Below, piece by piece: positions 1 through 7,148 of a stretch of DNA of 11,528 nt. Source of the DNA: Bacteroides sp. (GTDB taxonomy: Bacteria; Bacteroidota; Bacteroidia; Bacteroidales; SM23-62); contig DAOUVF010000048.1 in the NCBI GenBank assembly GCA_030667765.1, forward strand, positions 1-11,528. Direction: 5' to 3'. Position numbers and translations under genes: made by a program. The number at the start of each line of letters is the position of its first letter. Positions within the stretch are counted from its first letter, which is position 1. The notes beneath the pieces are model-generated. The model had not been told where the DNA came from and ran no database searches. It worked only from the letters and a program-made list of their open reading frames with translations.

Positions 1-540
1 GCAGGGGATTACAAACAAGCTGTCAATGCATTTGAGCAAGATACCACTGCCATGGGAGCATATAACCTGGGACTGGCCTATTACAAAAACGGGGATTATG
101 CTGCTGCCGGACTGGCTTTTGGGAAGGCTGTGGAAATGAACCCTGACATGGGAGATGCCCGAACAAACCAGACGTTGATGCAGCAAATGGCAATCGGTAC
201 TGATGAAGTAAATCCCGAAGAAGCAGAAGAAGCAGCGGCAGAAGAAGCAGCCCAAAACATTGAAAACAAAGACATGGAAGATCTTGGCGGTGGTGGACAG
301 GAAGCAACGAAAGAGGATATGGAGAAAGAACGGAAGCAAGAAACTGCTAACACGGATATAAGAAAAGGCAAGGAACTGGATGAAGTCCCTGATAATTTTG
401 AATCGGGTAAACAGGATGAATCGCAAAAAATCCTGATGCGCAAAGTAGATGATGACCCGGCACTATTTTTAAAACGAAAATTTGCCTATCAGGTAAAAAC
501 AAAAGGCATTAAACCAGAAAATGAAGGAATTGAATGGTAG
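1..540 (+). CDS. batC: TPR-repeat protein, BatC-like (5' end outside window)
   Basis: The reading frame is open from the first base, so the gene begins upstream of the window; 179 residues are visible. The visible N-terminal part contains TPR-like helices (AYNLGLAYYKNGDYAAAGLAF, followed by KAVEMNP), a scaffold for protein-protein contacts. A long acidic, low-complexity segment rich in Glu and Ala follows, then a C-terminal stretch (roughly the last 40 residues) with LMRKVDDDPALFLKRKFAYQ, which resembles the conserved tail of Bat TPR proteins. In Bacteroidota the bat operon (batABCDE) pairs MoxR-associated VWA proteins with TPR proteins at the cell envelope and has been linked to aerotolerance. 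The stop overlaps the start of the next gene, a BatD homologue, which supports the BatC assignment over a generic TPR protein. The internal ATG at position 52 is not the real start because TPR sequence precedes it. Confidence 0.85.
   Translation, partial: AGDYKQAVNAFEQDTTAMGAYNLGLAYYKNGDYAAAGLAFGKAVEMNPDMGDARTNQTLMQQMAIGTDEVNPEEAEEAAAEEAAQNIENKDMEDLGGGGQEATKEDMEKERKQETANTDIRKGKELDEVPDNFESGKQDESQKILMRKVDDDPALFLKRKFAYQVKTKGIKPENEGIEW
217..249 (+). repeat. Short coding repeat, three copies of GAAGAAGCA
   Basis: The nonamer GAAGAAGCA occurs at 217-225, 226-234 and 241-249, with GCGGCA between the second and third copies. It encodes Glu-Glu-Ala units in the acidic linker of the TPR protein. It is probably a slippage-prone low-complexity linker with no separate function. 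Confidence 0.8.
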
Positions 541-1880
541 GTGATAATTGGAAATATGTTTGGGTTCTTATTTTGCTTGTATTCTGGCAGGGAGCTTTTG
601 CCCAGGGCCATCTTTTCAGTGATGTAAAACTAAGCCAGAGTAGCGTTTATGTCGGTCAGCCGGTCGAAGTAACAGTTTTGGTTTATACTTCCACCTGGTT
701 TACCAGAGGGGTTGATCCGGGAAATATTAAAGTAAATGGCGCCTTTACGATATATTTCAGGTCGGTTAGTTCATCAAAGCAAATCAGCGGGAAAACATAT
801 GCCGGTGTTGAAATGATATTTCATGTATTCCCTTACGATGATGAAGATATCCTCTTCCCACCCTTGGATATAAAGGTTGAAACTCCGGATGATGGTGGAT
901 ACAAAGGAATTCCAAGAGTGGTCAAAACCAGAGGAAGAAAGATAAATGTAAAATCTGTGCCGCCCGGTTACGACAAGACCGAATGGATCGTCGCATCAGG
1001 CATGACGGTTAATGATAACTGGACCGGAAACAAAACCAGAGTAAAAGTCGGAGATGTGCTGGAAAGAATAATAAGCCGGCAGGTTTCAGGTACAGTTTCT
1101 GAACTCATCCCACCAGTGAACTGGGATACCCTTGCAGGTGTTAGCCTTTACCCGGCCAGGTCAGAAGTCAACAACCATAAAACCAGAACGGCCATCAGCG
1201 CTTCACGCACTGACGGCATAAGGTATTTGTTTGAAAAAGAGGGTAAAATAACTATCCCGGAAATGGCATTTACCTGGTGGAATCCCATTCACAATAAACT
1301 GTACAAACACACACTGAAAGGATTTACCATTGATGTGCTTCCCAACCCTGATCTCGGCATGCTCGAAAGTGTACGCGATTCACTGGCTATTACAACTTCT
1401 TCGCCAAACGAAGCAAGTGGTGAAAAATCAGCAATCACTATCTGGGGACTGTCCTTAAAACAGTTTGCACTTGTATTTGTAAGTATACTGATGTTAATCT
1501 ATTTACTGATAAAAGGGATTAAGTCTTTAAGAAGAATTGTCAAAAAACACCGGGAGCAATACCAACATTCGGAACTTTTTTATTTCAGGCAATTTAAAAA
1601 AGCATTAAAGCGTAAAAACACAATGGCGACCATACAGGCACTCTATCGCTGGATAGATCAAATTCGCTTGAAAGAACCTACCCTTCAGTATTTTGCCACT
1701 AACTATGGAACTGACAAATTGGTAAGGGAAGTGAAACTGTTAGAACAACATATAAGCTCCAAGAATACCGCAGCCTTATCATTTAACTTCAATGCCTGGT
1801 CAGAGGCACGAAAGAATTGCTTAAAAGGATTAATACATAAGGAAATAGGCAATTCGGCTTTGTGGATAAATCCTATCTGA
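534..1880 (+). CDS. batD: BatD family membrane protein
   Basis: 448 residues. An N-terminal hydrophobic segment (about 8-22) ending near AFAQG looks like a signal peptide. Residues 27-140 form a beta-rich domain typical of BatD (SVYVGQPVEVTVLVYTS). A second related domain (about 150-270) contains RVKVGDVLERIISRQVSG, the usual 'GD-x-L-x-R-x-I' element. One transmembrane helix lies at about 309-327 (FALVFVSILMLIYLLI), leaving a basic cytoplasmic tail of about 120 residues. The predicted topology is a large extracytoplasmic part with the tail inside. The ATG lies inside the last codons of the upstream gene (ATGGTAG overlap), so translation is probably coupled. BatD belongs to the Bat/MoxR-VWA aerotolerance systems; its biochemical role is not settled. 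It is shorter than many Bacteroidota BatD proteins, which I recall as over 500 residues. The family is clear, and the details of the tail are not. Confidence 0.88.
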   Translation: MVGDNWKYVWVLILLVFWQGAFAQGHLFSDVKLSQSSVYVGQPVEVTVLVYTSTWFTRGVDPGNIKVNGAFTIYFRSVSSSKQISGKTYAGVEMIFHVFPYDDEDILFPPLDIKVETPDDGGYKGIPRVVKTRGRKINVKSVPPGYDKTEWIVASGMTVNDNWTGNKTRVKVGDVLERIISRQVSGTVSELIPPVNWDTLAGVSLYPARSEVNNHKTRTAISASRTDGIRYLFEKEGKITIPEMAFTWWNPIHNKLYKHTLKGFTIDVLPNPDLGMLESVRDSLAITTSSPNEASGEKSAITIWGLSLKQFALVFVSILMLIYLLIKGIKSLRRIVKKHREQYQHSELFYFRQFKKALKRKNTMATIQALYRWIDQIRLKEPTLQYFATNYGTDKLVREVKLLEQHISSKNTAALSFNFNAWSEARKNCLKGLIHKEIGNSALWINPI

Positions 1881-1957
1881 TTTTTCTGTTACTCACGGTA
1901 CTCTTTCTGGTATTCATGAGGGGGACATTTCTGCTGCCAGGTCTATTGACTCGATAA
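1862..1957 (+). other. Short hydrophobic reading frame after batD, possible gene remnant
   Basis: In the +1-shifted frame relative to batD, a GTG at 1862 opens 31 codons ending at TAA 1955-1957. They encode SYLIFLLLTVLFLVFMRG and a short remainder, resembling a lone signal peptide or membrane helix. The frame overlaps the last 19 bases of batD and sits where batE normally begins. It could be the broken N-terminus of a batE-like gene, a tiny membrane peptide, or chance. The non-ATG start and the lack of any continuation make a working gene uncertain. Confidence 0.22.
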
Positions 1958-2039
1958 ACACTTATGTCTATATGTCTTGTTAGAGTTGTAATACTTCTTT
2001 ATTGGCCGGTTTGATAACTGGAGAGTCATATATCTATTT

Positions 2040-2124
2040 GAATTAGCGAATAATAAGTAAGGAATCGCTAATTCCATTTTTGCTTCTAAAATGGAAATGC
2101 CAACTCCATTTTGGAAGTTTTTTT
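2040..2124 (+). promoter_or_regulatory. Leader with overlapping inverted repeats upstream of the ATPase gene
   Basis: Several complementary segments overlap one another. GAATTAGCGA (2040-2049) pairs with TCGCTAATTC (2065-2074). TTCCATTTT (2072-2080) pairs with AAAATGGAA (2088-2096). AAAATGGA (2088-2095) can instead pair with TCCATTTT (2105-2112). AACTCCA (2102-2108) pairs with TGGAAGTT (2112-2119, one bulged A) and runs into seven Ts (2118-2124). In RNA these helices are mutually exclusive in steps, as in an attenuator; in DNA they could be operator sites with CCATTTT/AAAATGG half-sites. The pairings are read directly from the sequence; the function is inferred. Confidence 0.5.
2102..2124 (+). 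terminator. Terminator-like hairpin with T-tract between batD and the ATPase gene
   Basis: Seven pairs form between 2102-2108 and 2112-2119 with a TTT loop and a bulged A at 2115, followed by an uninterrupted T run to 2124. The stem is AU-rich and therefore weak for an intrinsic terminator. It lies 222 bases after the batD stop and could end bat operon transcription or act as the last arm of the leader structure described at 2040-2124. Confidence 0.35.
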
Positions 2125-2142
2125 AAACTTTTGTTACTTTTG
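2110..2142 (+). promoter_or_regulatory. Candidate Bacteroidota-type promoter for the ATPase gene
   Basis: TTTG at 2110-2113 and TACTTTTG at 2135-2142 match the known Bacteroidota primary-sigma elements TTTG (-33) and TAnnTTTG (-7), with 21 bases between them. The -7 element ends only five bases before the GTG start at 2148, so the transcript would have almost no leader. The -33 element lies inside a CCATTTTGG repeat copy, so anything binding that repeat would occlude the promoter. Confidence 0.5.
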
Positions 2143-2147
2143 TTTGT

Positions 2148-3299
2148 GTGAGAATCTATCAACGACATCTTCCCAAGATCAGGGAGAGTTTTTTCCTTTT
2201 TGGACCGCGGGGTACCGGAAAATCAACTTGGCTAAAGATGACGTATCCGGATGCAATGATGATAGATCTTCTATCAAGCAGATTGTTTTTATCATATTCG
2301 TCAGATCCTGAAAGACTTGTGGAATTTGTAGAAGGAAATCCGGATAGTAAGATCTTTATTATTGATGAAATACAAAGAGTACCTGAACTGCTACCAATTG
2401 TACATAAATTAATAGAGACTAACCGGAACATACAATTCATCCTTACGGGATCCAGTGCCAGAAAGCTGAAAAGGACTGGAGTAGATTTATTAGCCGGCAG
2501 GGCCATTTTACAAAGGTGTTATCCATTTATGGCTTCAGAGGTTACCGATCAGTTTAATCTTGATTCCACTCTTGAATTTGGACTGATCCCACTGGTTTTT
2601 TCTTCTTCTGGAACCGCCGATGTATTGAGTTCATATATTGACCTTTATATCCGTGAAGAGCTGCAGTCAGAAGGGATCATACGGAATTTCAGTGGTTTCT
2701 TGAGATTTTTGGAAGCAATTAGTTTCTCACATGCTTCGATCCTGAATATATCTGAGGTCGCAAGGGAGTGCCAAATTGAGCGAAAAACTGTTGAAGGTTA
2801 TATTAAAGTCCTTGAAGATTTAATGATTTCCTGCCGTTTACCTGTGTTTTCCAAACGGGCAAAAAGAAACCTGATATCCCATGCAAAGTTTTATTTCTTT
2901 GATGCTGGTGTTTTTACGGCACTCAGGCCAAAGGGACCTTTGGATAAAACTGCGGAAATCTCTGGCCAATCACTTGAAGGATTAATATTACAACATCTGA
3001 AGTCCTGGAATGAATACAGCAACTCATCTCATGAACTTTTCTATTGGCGGACTAAAAGTGGCCGGGAGGTTGATTTCATAGTATACGGCAGGGATGAGTT
3101 TGTAGCTATTGAGGTGAAAAACTCCAGATCAATTCACTTGAAAGATTTAAGGAATCTTTTGGCTTTCAAAGAAGATTATCCCGAAGCAAGTATGTTATTT
3201 ATATATAGGGGAGATGAAATAATAAGAAAGAAAGATGTACTGTGCTTGCCTTGTCATGATTTCCTAATAAGTCTTGTTCCAGATAAACCATTAATATAA
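2148..3299 (+). CDS. AAA-type ATPase with DUF4143-like C-terminal domain
   Basis: 383 residues. The Walker A motif is GPRGTGKS at 19-26 and the Walker B motif is KIFIIDE at 68-74. ILTGSSARKL (98-107) is the sensor region typical of the AAA_14 family. A middle region with ISEVARECQIERKTVEGYIK looks like a winged helix. The C-terminal domain has GREVDF (D309) and IEVK (E322, K324), the spacing of a PD-(D/E)XK-like nuclease fold that is characteristic of DUF4143. The GTG at 2148 is chosen because the next in-frame ATG falls after Walker A and the family usually begins with a short MxxYxRxLP-like stretch, here RIYQRHLP. These ATPases are widespread and often multicopy in Bacteroidota; their role is unknown, with defence or toxin-related functions suggested by analogy only. 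The gene has its own candidate promoter and separates the bat genes from the esterase. The family assignment is firm; function is open. Confidence 0.88.
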   Translation: MRIYQRHLPKIRESFFLFGPRGTGKSTWLKMTYPDAMMIDLLSSRLFLSYSSDPERLVEFVEGNPDSKIFIIDEIQRVPELLPIVHKLIETNRNIQFILTGSSARKLKRTGVDLLAGRAILQRCYPFMASEVTDQFNLDSTLEFGLIPLVFSSSGTADVLSSYIDLYIREELQSEGIIRNFSGFLRFLEAISFSHASILNISEVARECQIERKTVEGYIKVLEDLMISCRLPVFSKRAKRNLISHAKFYFFDAGVFTALRPKGPLDKTAEISGQSLEGLILQHLKSWNEYSNSSHELFYWRTKSGREVDFIVYGRDEFVAIEVKNSRSIHLKDLRNLLAFKEDYPEASMLFIYRGDEIIRKKDVLCLPCHDFLISLVPDKPLI

Positions 3300-3318
3300 T
3301 TCACAAAAATCTAACAAT

Positions 3319-4593
3319 ATGACCAGAAGAATGCTGATATTAATTTGCTTGGTATCAACTACAATTTGCCTGCAGAGCCAGGAGGCAAACTATGATGAAT
3401 CAGCGGTGCCGGATTATGTATTGCCGGAACTGCTTGTCAATGAGGATGGCTCGAAGGTAAAAACGAAAGATGACTGGGAAAAGATACGGCGGCCGGAATT
3501 ATTGGGTCTTTTTCAGCAAAATGTTTACGGCAGGGTTCCTGATGGTGACTTCAGCCAATCCCATGAGGTTTTAAGTCATGAGCAAAATGCACTGGGCGGG
3601 CTGGCAGACAGGTATGAAATAAAAATAACCATTGATAAAAATGACAGGGTACTATCTTTTAACCTGCTGGTATATCTGCCGGCAGATGCAAAAGACCCGC
3701 TCCCTGTTTTTATGGGGTTAAATTTTAATGGCAATCATACGATACACCCTGATCCTGGAATTCTTATTACTGAAAGCTGGGTTCGAAACAGGGAGATACC
3801 TCCGATCAGGAATAACCAGGCCACAGAGTATGCCAGGGGGATGGCTGCTTCCCGCTGGCCGCTTAAATTTATCCTGGAGCGTGGCTACGGATTGGCCACT
3901 ATCTATTATGGTGATATTGACCCTGATTATGATGATTCTTTTCAAAACGGGGTACATCCATTATTCTATGGGCCTGGACAGGAAAGACCTGAAGATGATG
4001 AGTGGGGATCCATCTCTGCCTGGGCATGGGGACTCAGCCGTGCCATGGATTATCTTGTTACCTGGGAGGCCATAGATCCTGGCCGGGTGATCGTGATCGG
4101 CCATTCACGCCTGGGCAAAACATCTCTATGGGCGGGTGCCTCCGATGAGCGTTTTGCAATGGTTGTATCAAATAACTCTGGATGCGGGGGAGCGGCACTT
4201 TCCAGAAGGGAGTTCGGCGAAACGGTTAAACGCATCAATACAAGTTTTCCTCACTGGTTTTGCCGGAATTTTCACGATTATAACATGAGGGTCAGTGAGC
4301 TGCCGGTGGACCAGCATATGCTCATAGCACTTATGGCTCCCCGTCCTGTTTATATTGCCAGCGCGGAGGAAGATCGATGGGCTGACCCCCGTGGTGAATA
4401 CCTCTCCGGATATTATGCTGCCCCGGTTTATAACCTCTATGATCCAACCGTTCTTGAATTTGAATCACCTGACATAGATTCACCCGTGAATGATATGAGG
4501 ATCGGTTATCACATTCGCAGCGGGGGCCATAATGTTACCAAATTCGACTGGAAACAATACCTTGATTTTGCAGACAACAATCTCGCTGAATAG
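3319..4593 (+). CDS. Secreted CE15-family esterase (glucuronoyl methylesterase-like)
   Basis: 424 residues with an N-terminal signal peptide (about 1-20; LILICLVSTTICLQSQ). It is an alpha/beta hydrolase of the CE15 type. The nucleophile motif VIGHSRLGKTSLWAG places catalytic Ser at 263, and the C-terminal SGGHNVTKFDW places catalytic His at 404. Other family landmarks are LNFNGNHT (134-141), AWAWGLSRAMDYL (234-246) and SNNSGCGGAALSRR (284-297). Known CE15 enzymes cleave the ester between 4-O-methylglucuronic acid of xylan and lignin alcohols. The usual acid position after the Ser (the E of 'ESG') holds Asn286 here; Asp352 or Asp356 in AEEDRWADP is the likely alternative acid. The gene starts 19 bases after the ATPase stop with no visible terminator between, so read-through is possible, but the functions look unrelated. 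Exact substrate is uncertain because many bacterial CE15 members are uncharacterised. Confidence 0.87.
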   Translation: MTRRMLILICLVSTTICLQSQEANYDESAVPDYVLPELLVNEDGSKVKTKDDWEKIRRPELLGLFQQNVYGRVPDGDFSQSHEVLSHEQNALGGLADRYEIKITIDKNDRVLSFNLLVYLPADAKDPLPVFMGLNFNGNHTIHPDPGILITESWVRNREIPPIRNNQATEYARGMAASRWPLKFILERGYGLATIYYGDIDPDYDDSFQNGVHPLFYGPGQERPEDDEWGSISAWAWGLSRAMDYLVTWEAIDPGRVIVIGHSRLGKTSLWAGASDERFAMVVSNNSGCGGAALSRREFGETVKRINTSFPHWFCRNFHDYNMRVSELPVDQHMLIALMAPRPVYIASAEEDRWADPRGEYLSGYYAAPVYNLYDPTVLEFESPDIDSPVNDMRIGYHIRSGGHNVTKFDWKQYLDFADNNLAE

Positions 4594-4664
4594 CTGATTA
4601 ATATTTTCCAGGCACCTGCGTTTTTTTGAATCATTCCAAATAACCTCTGTGACAGGCTTATTTA

Positions 4665-4696
4665 TTGGTGTCTGCTGAATTAATATATTAATATTG
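4665..4696 (+). promoter_or_regulatory. Weak candidate promoter ahead of the electron-transfer operon
   Basis: TTG at 4665-4667 and TAATATTG at 4689-4696 are separated by 21 bases. They resemble the Bacteroidota -33 and -7 elements, with one mismatch in TAnnTTTG and only TTG upstream. A start near 4700 would give a leader of about 40 bases before the ATG at 4743. A terminator-like hairpin lies immediately downstream (4703-4727), which is awkward for a simple promoter reading. Confidence 0.3.
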
Positions 4697-4702
4697 TAAG
4701 TT

Positions 4703-4727
4703 CGGTCAGAACGACTCTGCCGTTTTT
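4703..4727 (+). terminator. Hairpin plus T-run between the esterase and the operon
   Basis: CGG-T-CAGA (4703-4710) pairs with TCTGCCG (4716-4722): seven base pairs with one bulged T, loop ACGAC, followed by five Ts (4723-4727). It has the form of a short intrinsic terminator, 109 bases after the esterase stop and 15 bases before the next ATG. It may end the esterase transcript or act as an attenuator in the operon leader. Confidence 0.42.
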
Positions 4728-4742
4728 AATAATTAACAGGAA

Positions 4743-6173
4743 ATGTTCCCTAAAATCCCGGGTAAATCAATTGTGGTAGTAGTGCTCATTGGCGTGGGAC
4801 TGCTGGTTATTTTCTGGTGGATGGGGAAGAATCCTGCTGATAAGCTCTCGGAGAGTTTGCCGGGGACCGATAACCGGGTCAGCCGGACTGATGCAGTACT
4901 TGAGGAGGTCAATATCGGCGAGTATTTTGAAAGATTTGGCGATGCTCCCAATACCTTTTTGGAATCATGGCCCAGGTTCAGGGGGACAAATTTTGACAAT
5001 ATCTCCAAATCACCGGTAAAACTGATCGATGGTTTCAACGGACAGTCCCCCGAGATCCTCTGGTCTTATGAACTCGGGGAGGGTCACGCGGGACCGGCCA
5101 TTTATAAAGGGGCAGTTTACCTGCTGGACTATGATGAAGAAAAGCGGGCCGATATGTTGCGCTGTTTTTCCCTGGCTGATGGAGAAGAACGCTGGCGAAG
5201 GTGGTACGGCGTTAATGTGAAAAGGAACCATGGGATGTCCAGGACAGTGCCGGCAGTAACGGAGAAGTACATCCTGACCATTGGTCCCCGTGCACACGTA
5301 ATGTGCGTTGAACGGGAAAGCGGGGACTTTATCTGGGGACTCGACATCGAGAAAGAGTACATGCCGGAGATACCTTTCTGGTATACGGGGCAATGTCCCC
5401 TGATAGACAAGGGGAAAGCCATCCTGGCAACAGGGGGGAAATCCATGCTCATTGCAGTTGATTGTGCCACAGGTGAGATCCTGTGGGAAGTCCCGAACGA
5501 GATGGACTGGAAAATGTCCCATTCATCCATCATGCCATATACATTTGCAGGACAGAGGATGTATGTTTACAGTGCAGTGGGTGGAGTTATGGGAGTGGCA
5601 GCAGATGGACCGGATGAAGGAACTGTACTATGGAGTTCCGCTGAATGGAATCATCAGGTTGTGGCACCCTCTCCCGTTTGCCTTCCGGACGGGAAGATCT
5701 TCCTGACTGCCGGATACGGGGCGGGCAGCATGGTCCTGCAACTCGGTGTGGAAAACAGCAGGTTTACTGCGAAGATATTGCAGGAATATAAACCGAAGGA
5801 TGGATTGGCCTGTGAACAACAAACCCCCCTTGTTTTCCAGGATCATTTGCTGGCAGTTTTGCCAAAGGATGCAGCGACACTGCGCAACCAGCTGGTTTGT
5901 GTACACCCGGATGATTGCACAAATATAATCTGGTCAAGCGGCAAAACAAGCCGGTTTGGCCTTGGACCATATATGATGGCAGACGGCAAGATCTTCCTGT
6001 TGAGTGATGATGGTACGCTTACCATCATCAGGCCCAGCACCCGGGAGTATCTCCAGCTTGACCAGGTAAAGATCTTCGATGGTCATGATGCCTGGGCTCC
6101 CCTGGCCATTGCGGATGGCTATATGGTATTGAGGGATTCAAAAAGGATGGTATGTATACAAATAAAAGCTTAA
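4743..6173 (+). CDS. Membrane-anchored PQQ-type beta-propeller protein
   Basis: 476 residues. One N-terminal helix (about 9-27, IVVVVLIGVGLLVIFWW) after a Lys-containing start suggests an uncleaved anchor with the rest outside the cytoplasm. The propeller begins near WPRFRG (76-81) and contains PQQ-type blade motifs ending in Trp: CFSLADGEERW (141-151), CVERESGDFIW (188-198), AVDCATGEILW (238-248). No neighbouring quinoprotein dehydrogenase is visible and no cofactor ligands could be assigned, so it is more likely a structural propeller (BamB-like fold) than an enzyme. About ten cysteines are spread over the propeller, unusual for an exported protein, though no CxxC cluster is seen. It is the first gene of the compact operon, with the next gene six bases downstream. 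The start is preceded by a purine stretch (AGGAA) that could be a weak ribosome site. Confidence 0.82.
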   Translation: MFPKIPGKSIVVVVLIGVGLLVIFWWMGKNPADKLSESLPGTDNRVSRTDAVLEEVNIGEYFERFGDAPNTFLESWPRFRGTNFDNISKSPVKLIDGFNGQSPEILWSYELGEGHAGPAIYKGAVYLLDYDEEKRADMLRCFSLADGEERWRRWYGVNVKRNHGMSRTVPAVTEKYILTIGPRAHVMCVERESGDFIWGLDIEKEYMPEIPFWYTGQCPLIDKGKAILATGGKSMLIAVDCATGEILWEVPNEMDWKMSHSSIMPYTFAGQRMYVYSAVGGVMGVAADGPDEGTVLWSSAEWNHQVVAPSPVCLPDGKIFLTAGYGAGSMVLQLGVENSRFTAKILQEYKPKDGLACEQQTPLVFQDHLLAVLPKDAATLRNQLVCVHPDDCTNIIWSSGKTSRFGLGPYMMADGKIFLLSDDGTLTIIRPSTREYLQLDQVKIFDGHDAWAPLAIADGYMVLRDSKRMVCIQIKA

Positions 6174-6179
6174 CATGAA

Positions 6180-7142
6180 ATGAAAAAGTCAGTCATTTAT
6201 ATATTCCTCTCGCTGATCGTAATCATCATCCTGATAATAGTCATCGGCGATTTCCGGTCCACCAGGCCGGACAGGATGTCTGGGAATCCCTATAAGCTTA
6301 ATCTGGATAGGATAAAATCAGTGGATCCCAATCTGGTCACCTATCAGGAGACAAAAAACTACCGGATCAATGCCCGGCAGGCAGGAGGGATCGCTGTAGC
6401 GGGCGAAAAAATCTACCTGGCTGCAGATACTTTCCTGCAGGTATTCGATTATGCAGGCAGGCAGATTCTCAAGATCACCCTGCCCGAGCCTGCCGGATGC
6501 CTGGAAGTAAGCAAGCAGGGAGACATCATTGTCGGTCACCGGAACGCAGTTGCCTTGTATTCTGCAGCAGGGGAAATGAAATGGCGGAGTGAACCTTTGG
6601 ATGAACGGGCCGTGATCACGGCACTGGCCCTTAAGGATGGAACCATCTTTGCAGCCGATGCCGGCAACAGGGCTGTTCATCTGTATACGGCTGAGGGTAA
6701 ATATGTTGACTCATTTGAAGGAAAGACCAGCATAGAAGGAAATCACGGCTTCATCGTGCCAAGCCCCTATTTCGACCTAGGCGTGAACCCGGATGGCGAA
6801 CTATGGGTGGTCAATCCGGGTAAGCTTGCCCTGGAAAATTACACGGATGAGGGCAACCTGAGATCCTACCTGGAAAATATTTCGCCTGAGATCGATGGTT
6901 TCAGCGGCTGTTGCAATCCCGCCCACATCGCCATCATGGCTGACGGATCATTCCTGACAAGCGAGAAAGGAGTGGTACGCATAAAGATTTATGAGCCATC
7001 CGGAGAATTATCCACTGTTGTGGCACTACCGGATAAGTTCATGGAGGACGGGGAAGCTCCGGATGTAGCTGTGGATGAGGAAGGGATAGTATATGCACTG
7101 GATTATGACCGGAACATGATCCGCATATTTGAACCAAAATAG
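6180..7142 (+). CDS. Membrane-anchored NHL-type beta-propeller protein
   Basis: 320 residues. A Lys-rich start followed by a very hydrophobic helix (about 4-22) indicates an N-terminal anchor, with the remainder predicted extracytoplasmic. Residues about 60-320 show repeated NHL/SMP-like strands: GGIAVAGEKIYLAADTFLQVFD (69-90, shown in part by its VxxYxAA spacing), ALKDGTIFAADAGNRAVHLY (150-169), GVNPDGELWVVNPG (201-214), AIMADGSFLTSEKG (251-264) and the last blade VAVDEEGIVYALDYDRNMIR (296-315). A notable vicinal cysteine pair, C244-C245, sits in SGCCNPAHI. NHL propellers usually bind proteins or other ligands and are not catalytic. The gene lies six bases from both neighbours, so it probably belongs to the same complex as the iron-sulfur proteins downstream. 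Specific function is not known. Confidence 0.8.
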   Translation: MKKSVIYIFLSLIVIIILIIVIGDFRSTRPDRMSGNPYKLNLDRIKSVDPNLVTYQETKNYRINARQAGGIAVAGEKIYLAADTFLQVFDYAGRQILKITLPEPAGCLEVSKQGDIIVGHRNAVALYSAAGEMKWRSEPLDERAVITALALKDGTIFAADAGNRAVHLYTAEGKYVDSFEGKTSIEGNHGFIVPSPYFDLGVNPDGELWVVNPGKLALENYTDEGNLRSYLENISPEIDGFSGCCNPAHIAIMADGSFLTSEKGVVRIKIYEPSGELSTVVALPDKFMEDGEAPDVAVDEEGIVYALDYDRNMIRIFEPK

Positions 7143-7148
7143 GATGAA

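Noticed and set aside
2111..2311. Short + strand frame overlapping the ATPase start
   Set aside because: It overlaps the Walker A coding region in another frame and has no recognisable content.
2148..3299. Transposase or IS-associated ATPase (IstB-like)
   Set aside because: The C-terminal EVDF / IEVK domain and overall length fit the DUF4143 family; no terminal inverted repeats or transposase gene lie beside it.
4609..4627. CAGGCACCTG followed by seven Ts after the esterase gene, as a terminator
   Set aside because: The full palindrome would leave a two-base loop, and only three pairs remain with a realistic loop; the hairpin at 4703-4727 is better.
5010..5522. 170-residue open frame on the - strand
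   Set aside because: It is antisense to the first propeller gene, whose blade motifs are clear; there is no start context or family resemblance.
4743..6173. True PQQ-dependent dehydrogenase
   Set aside because: The length and blade motifs fit a structural propeller; no cofactor or calcium ligands and no partner cytochrome could be recognised.
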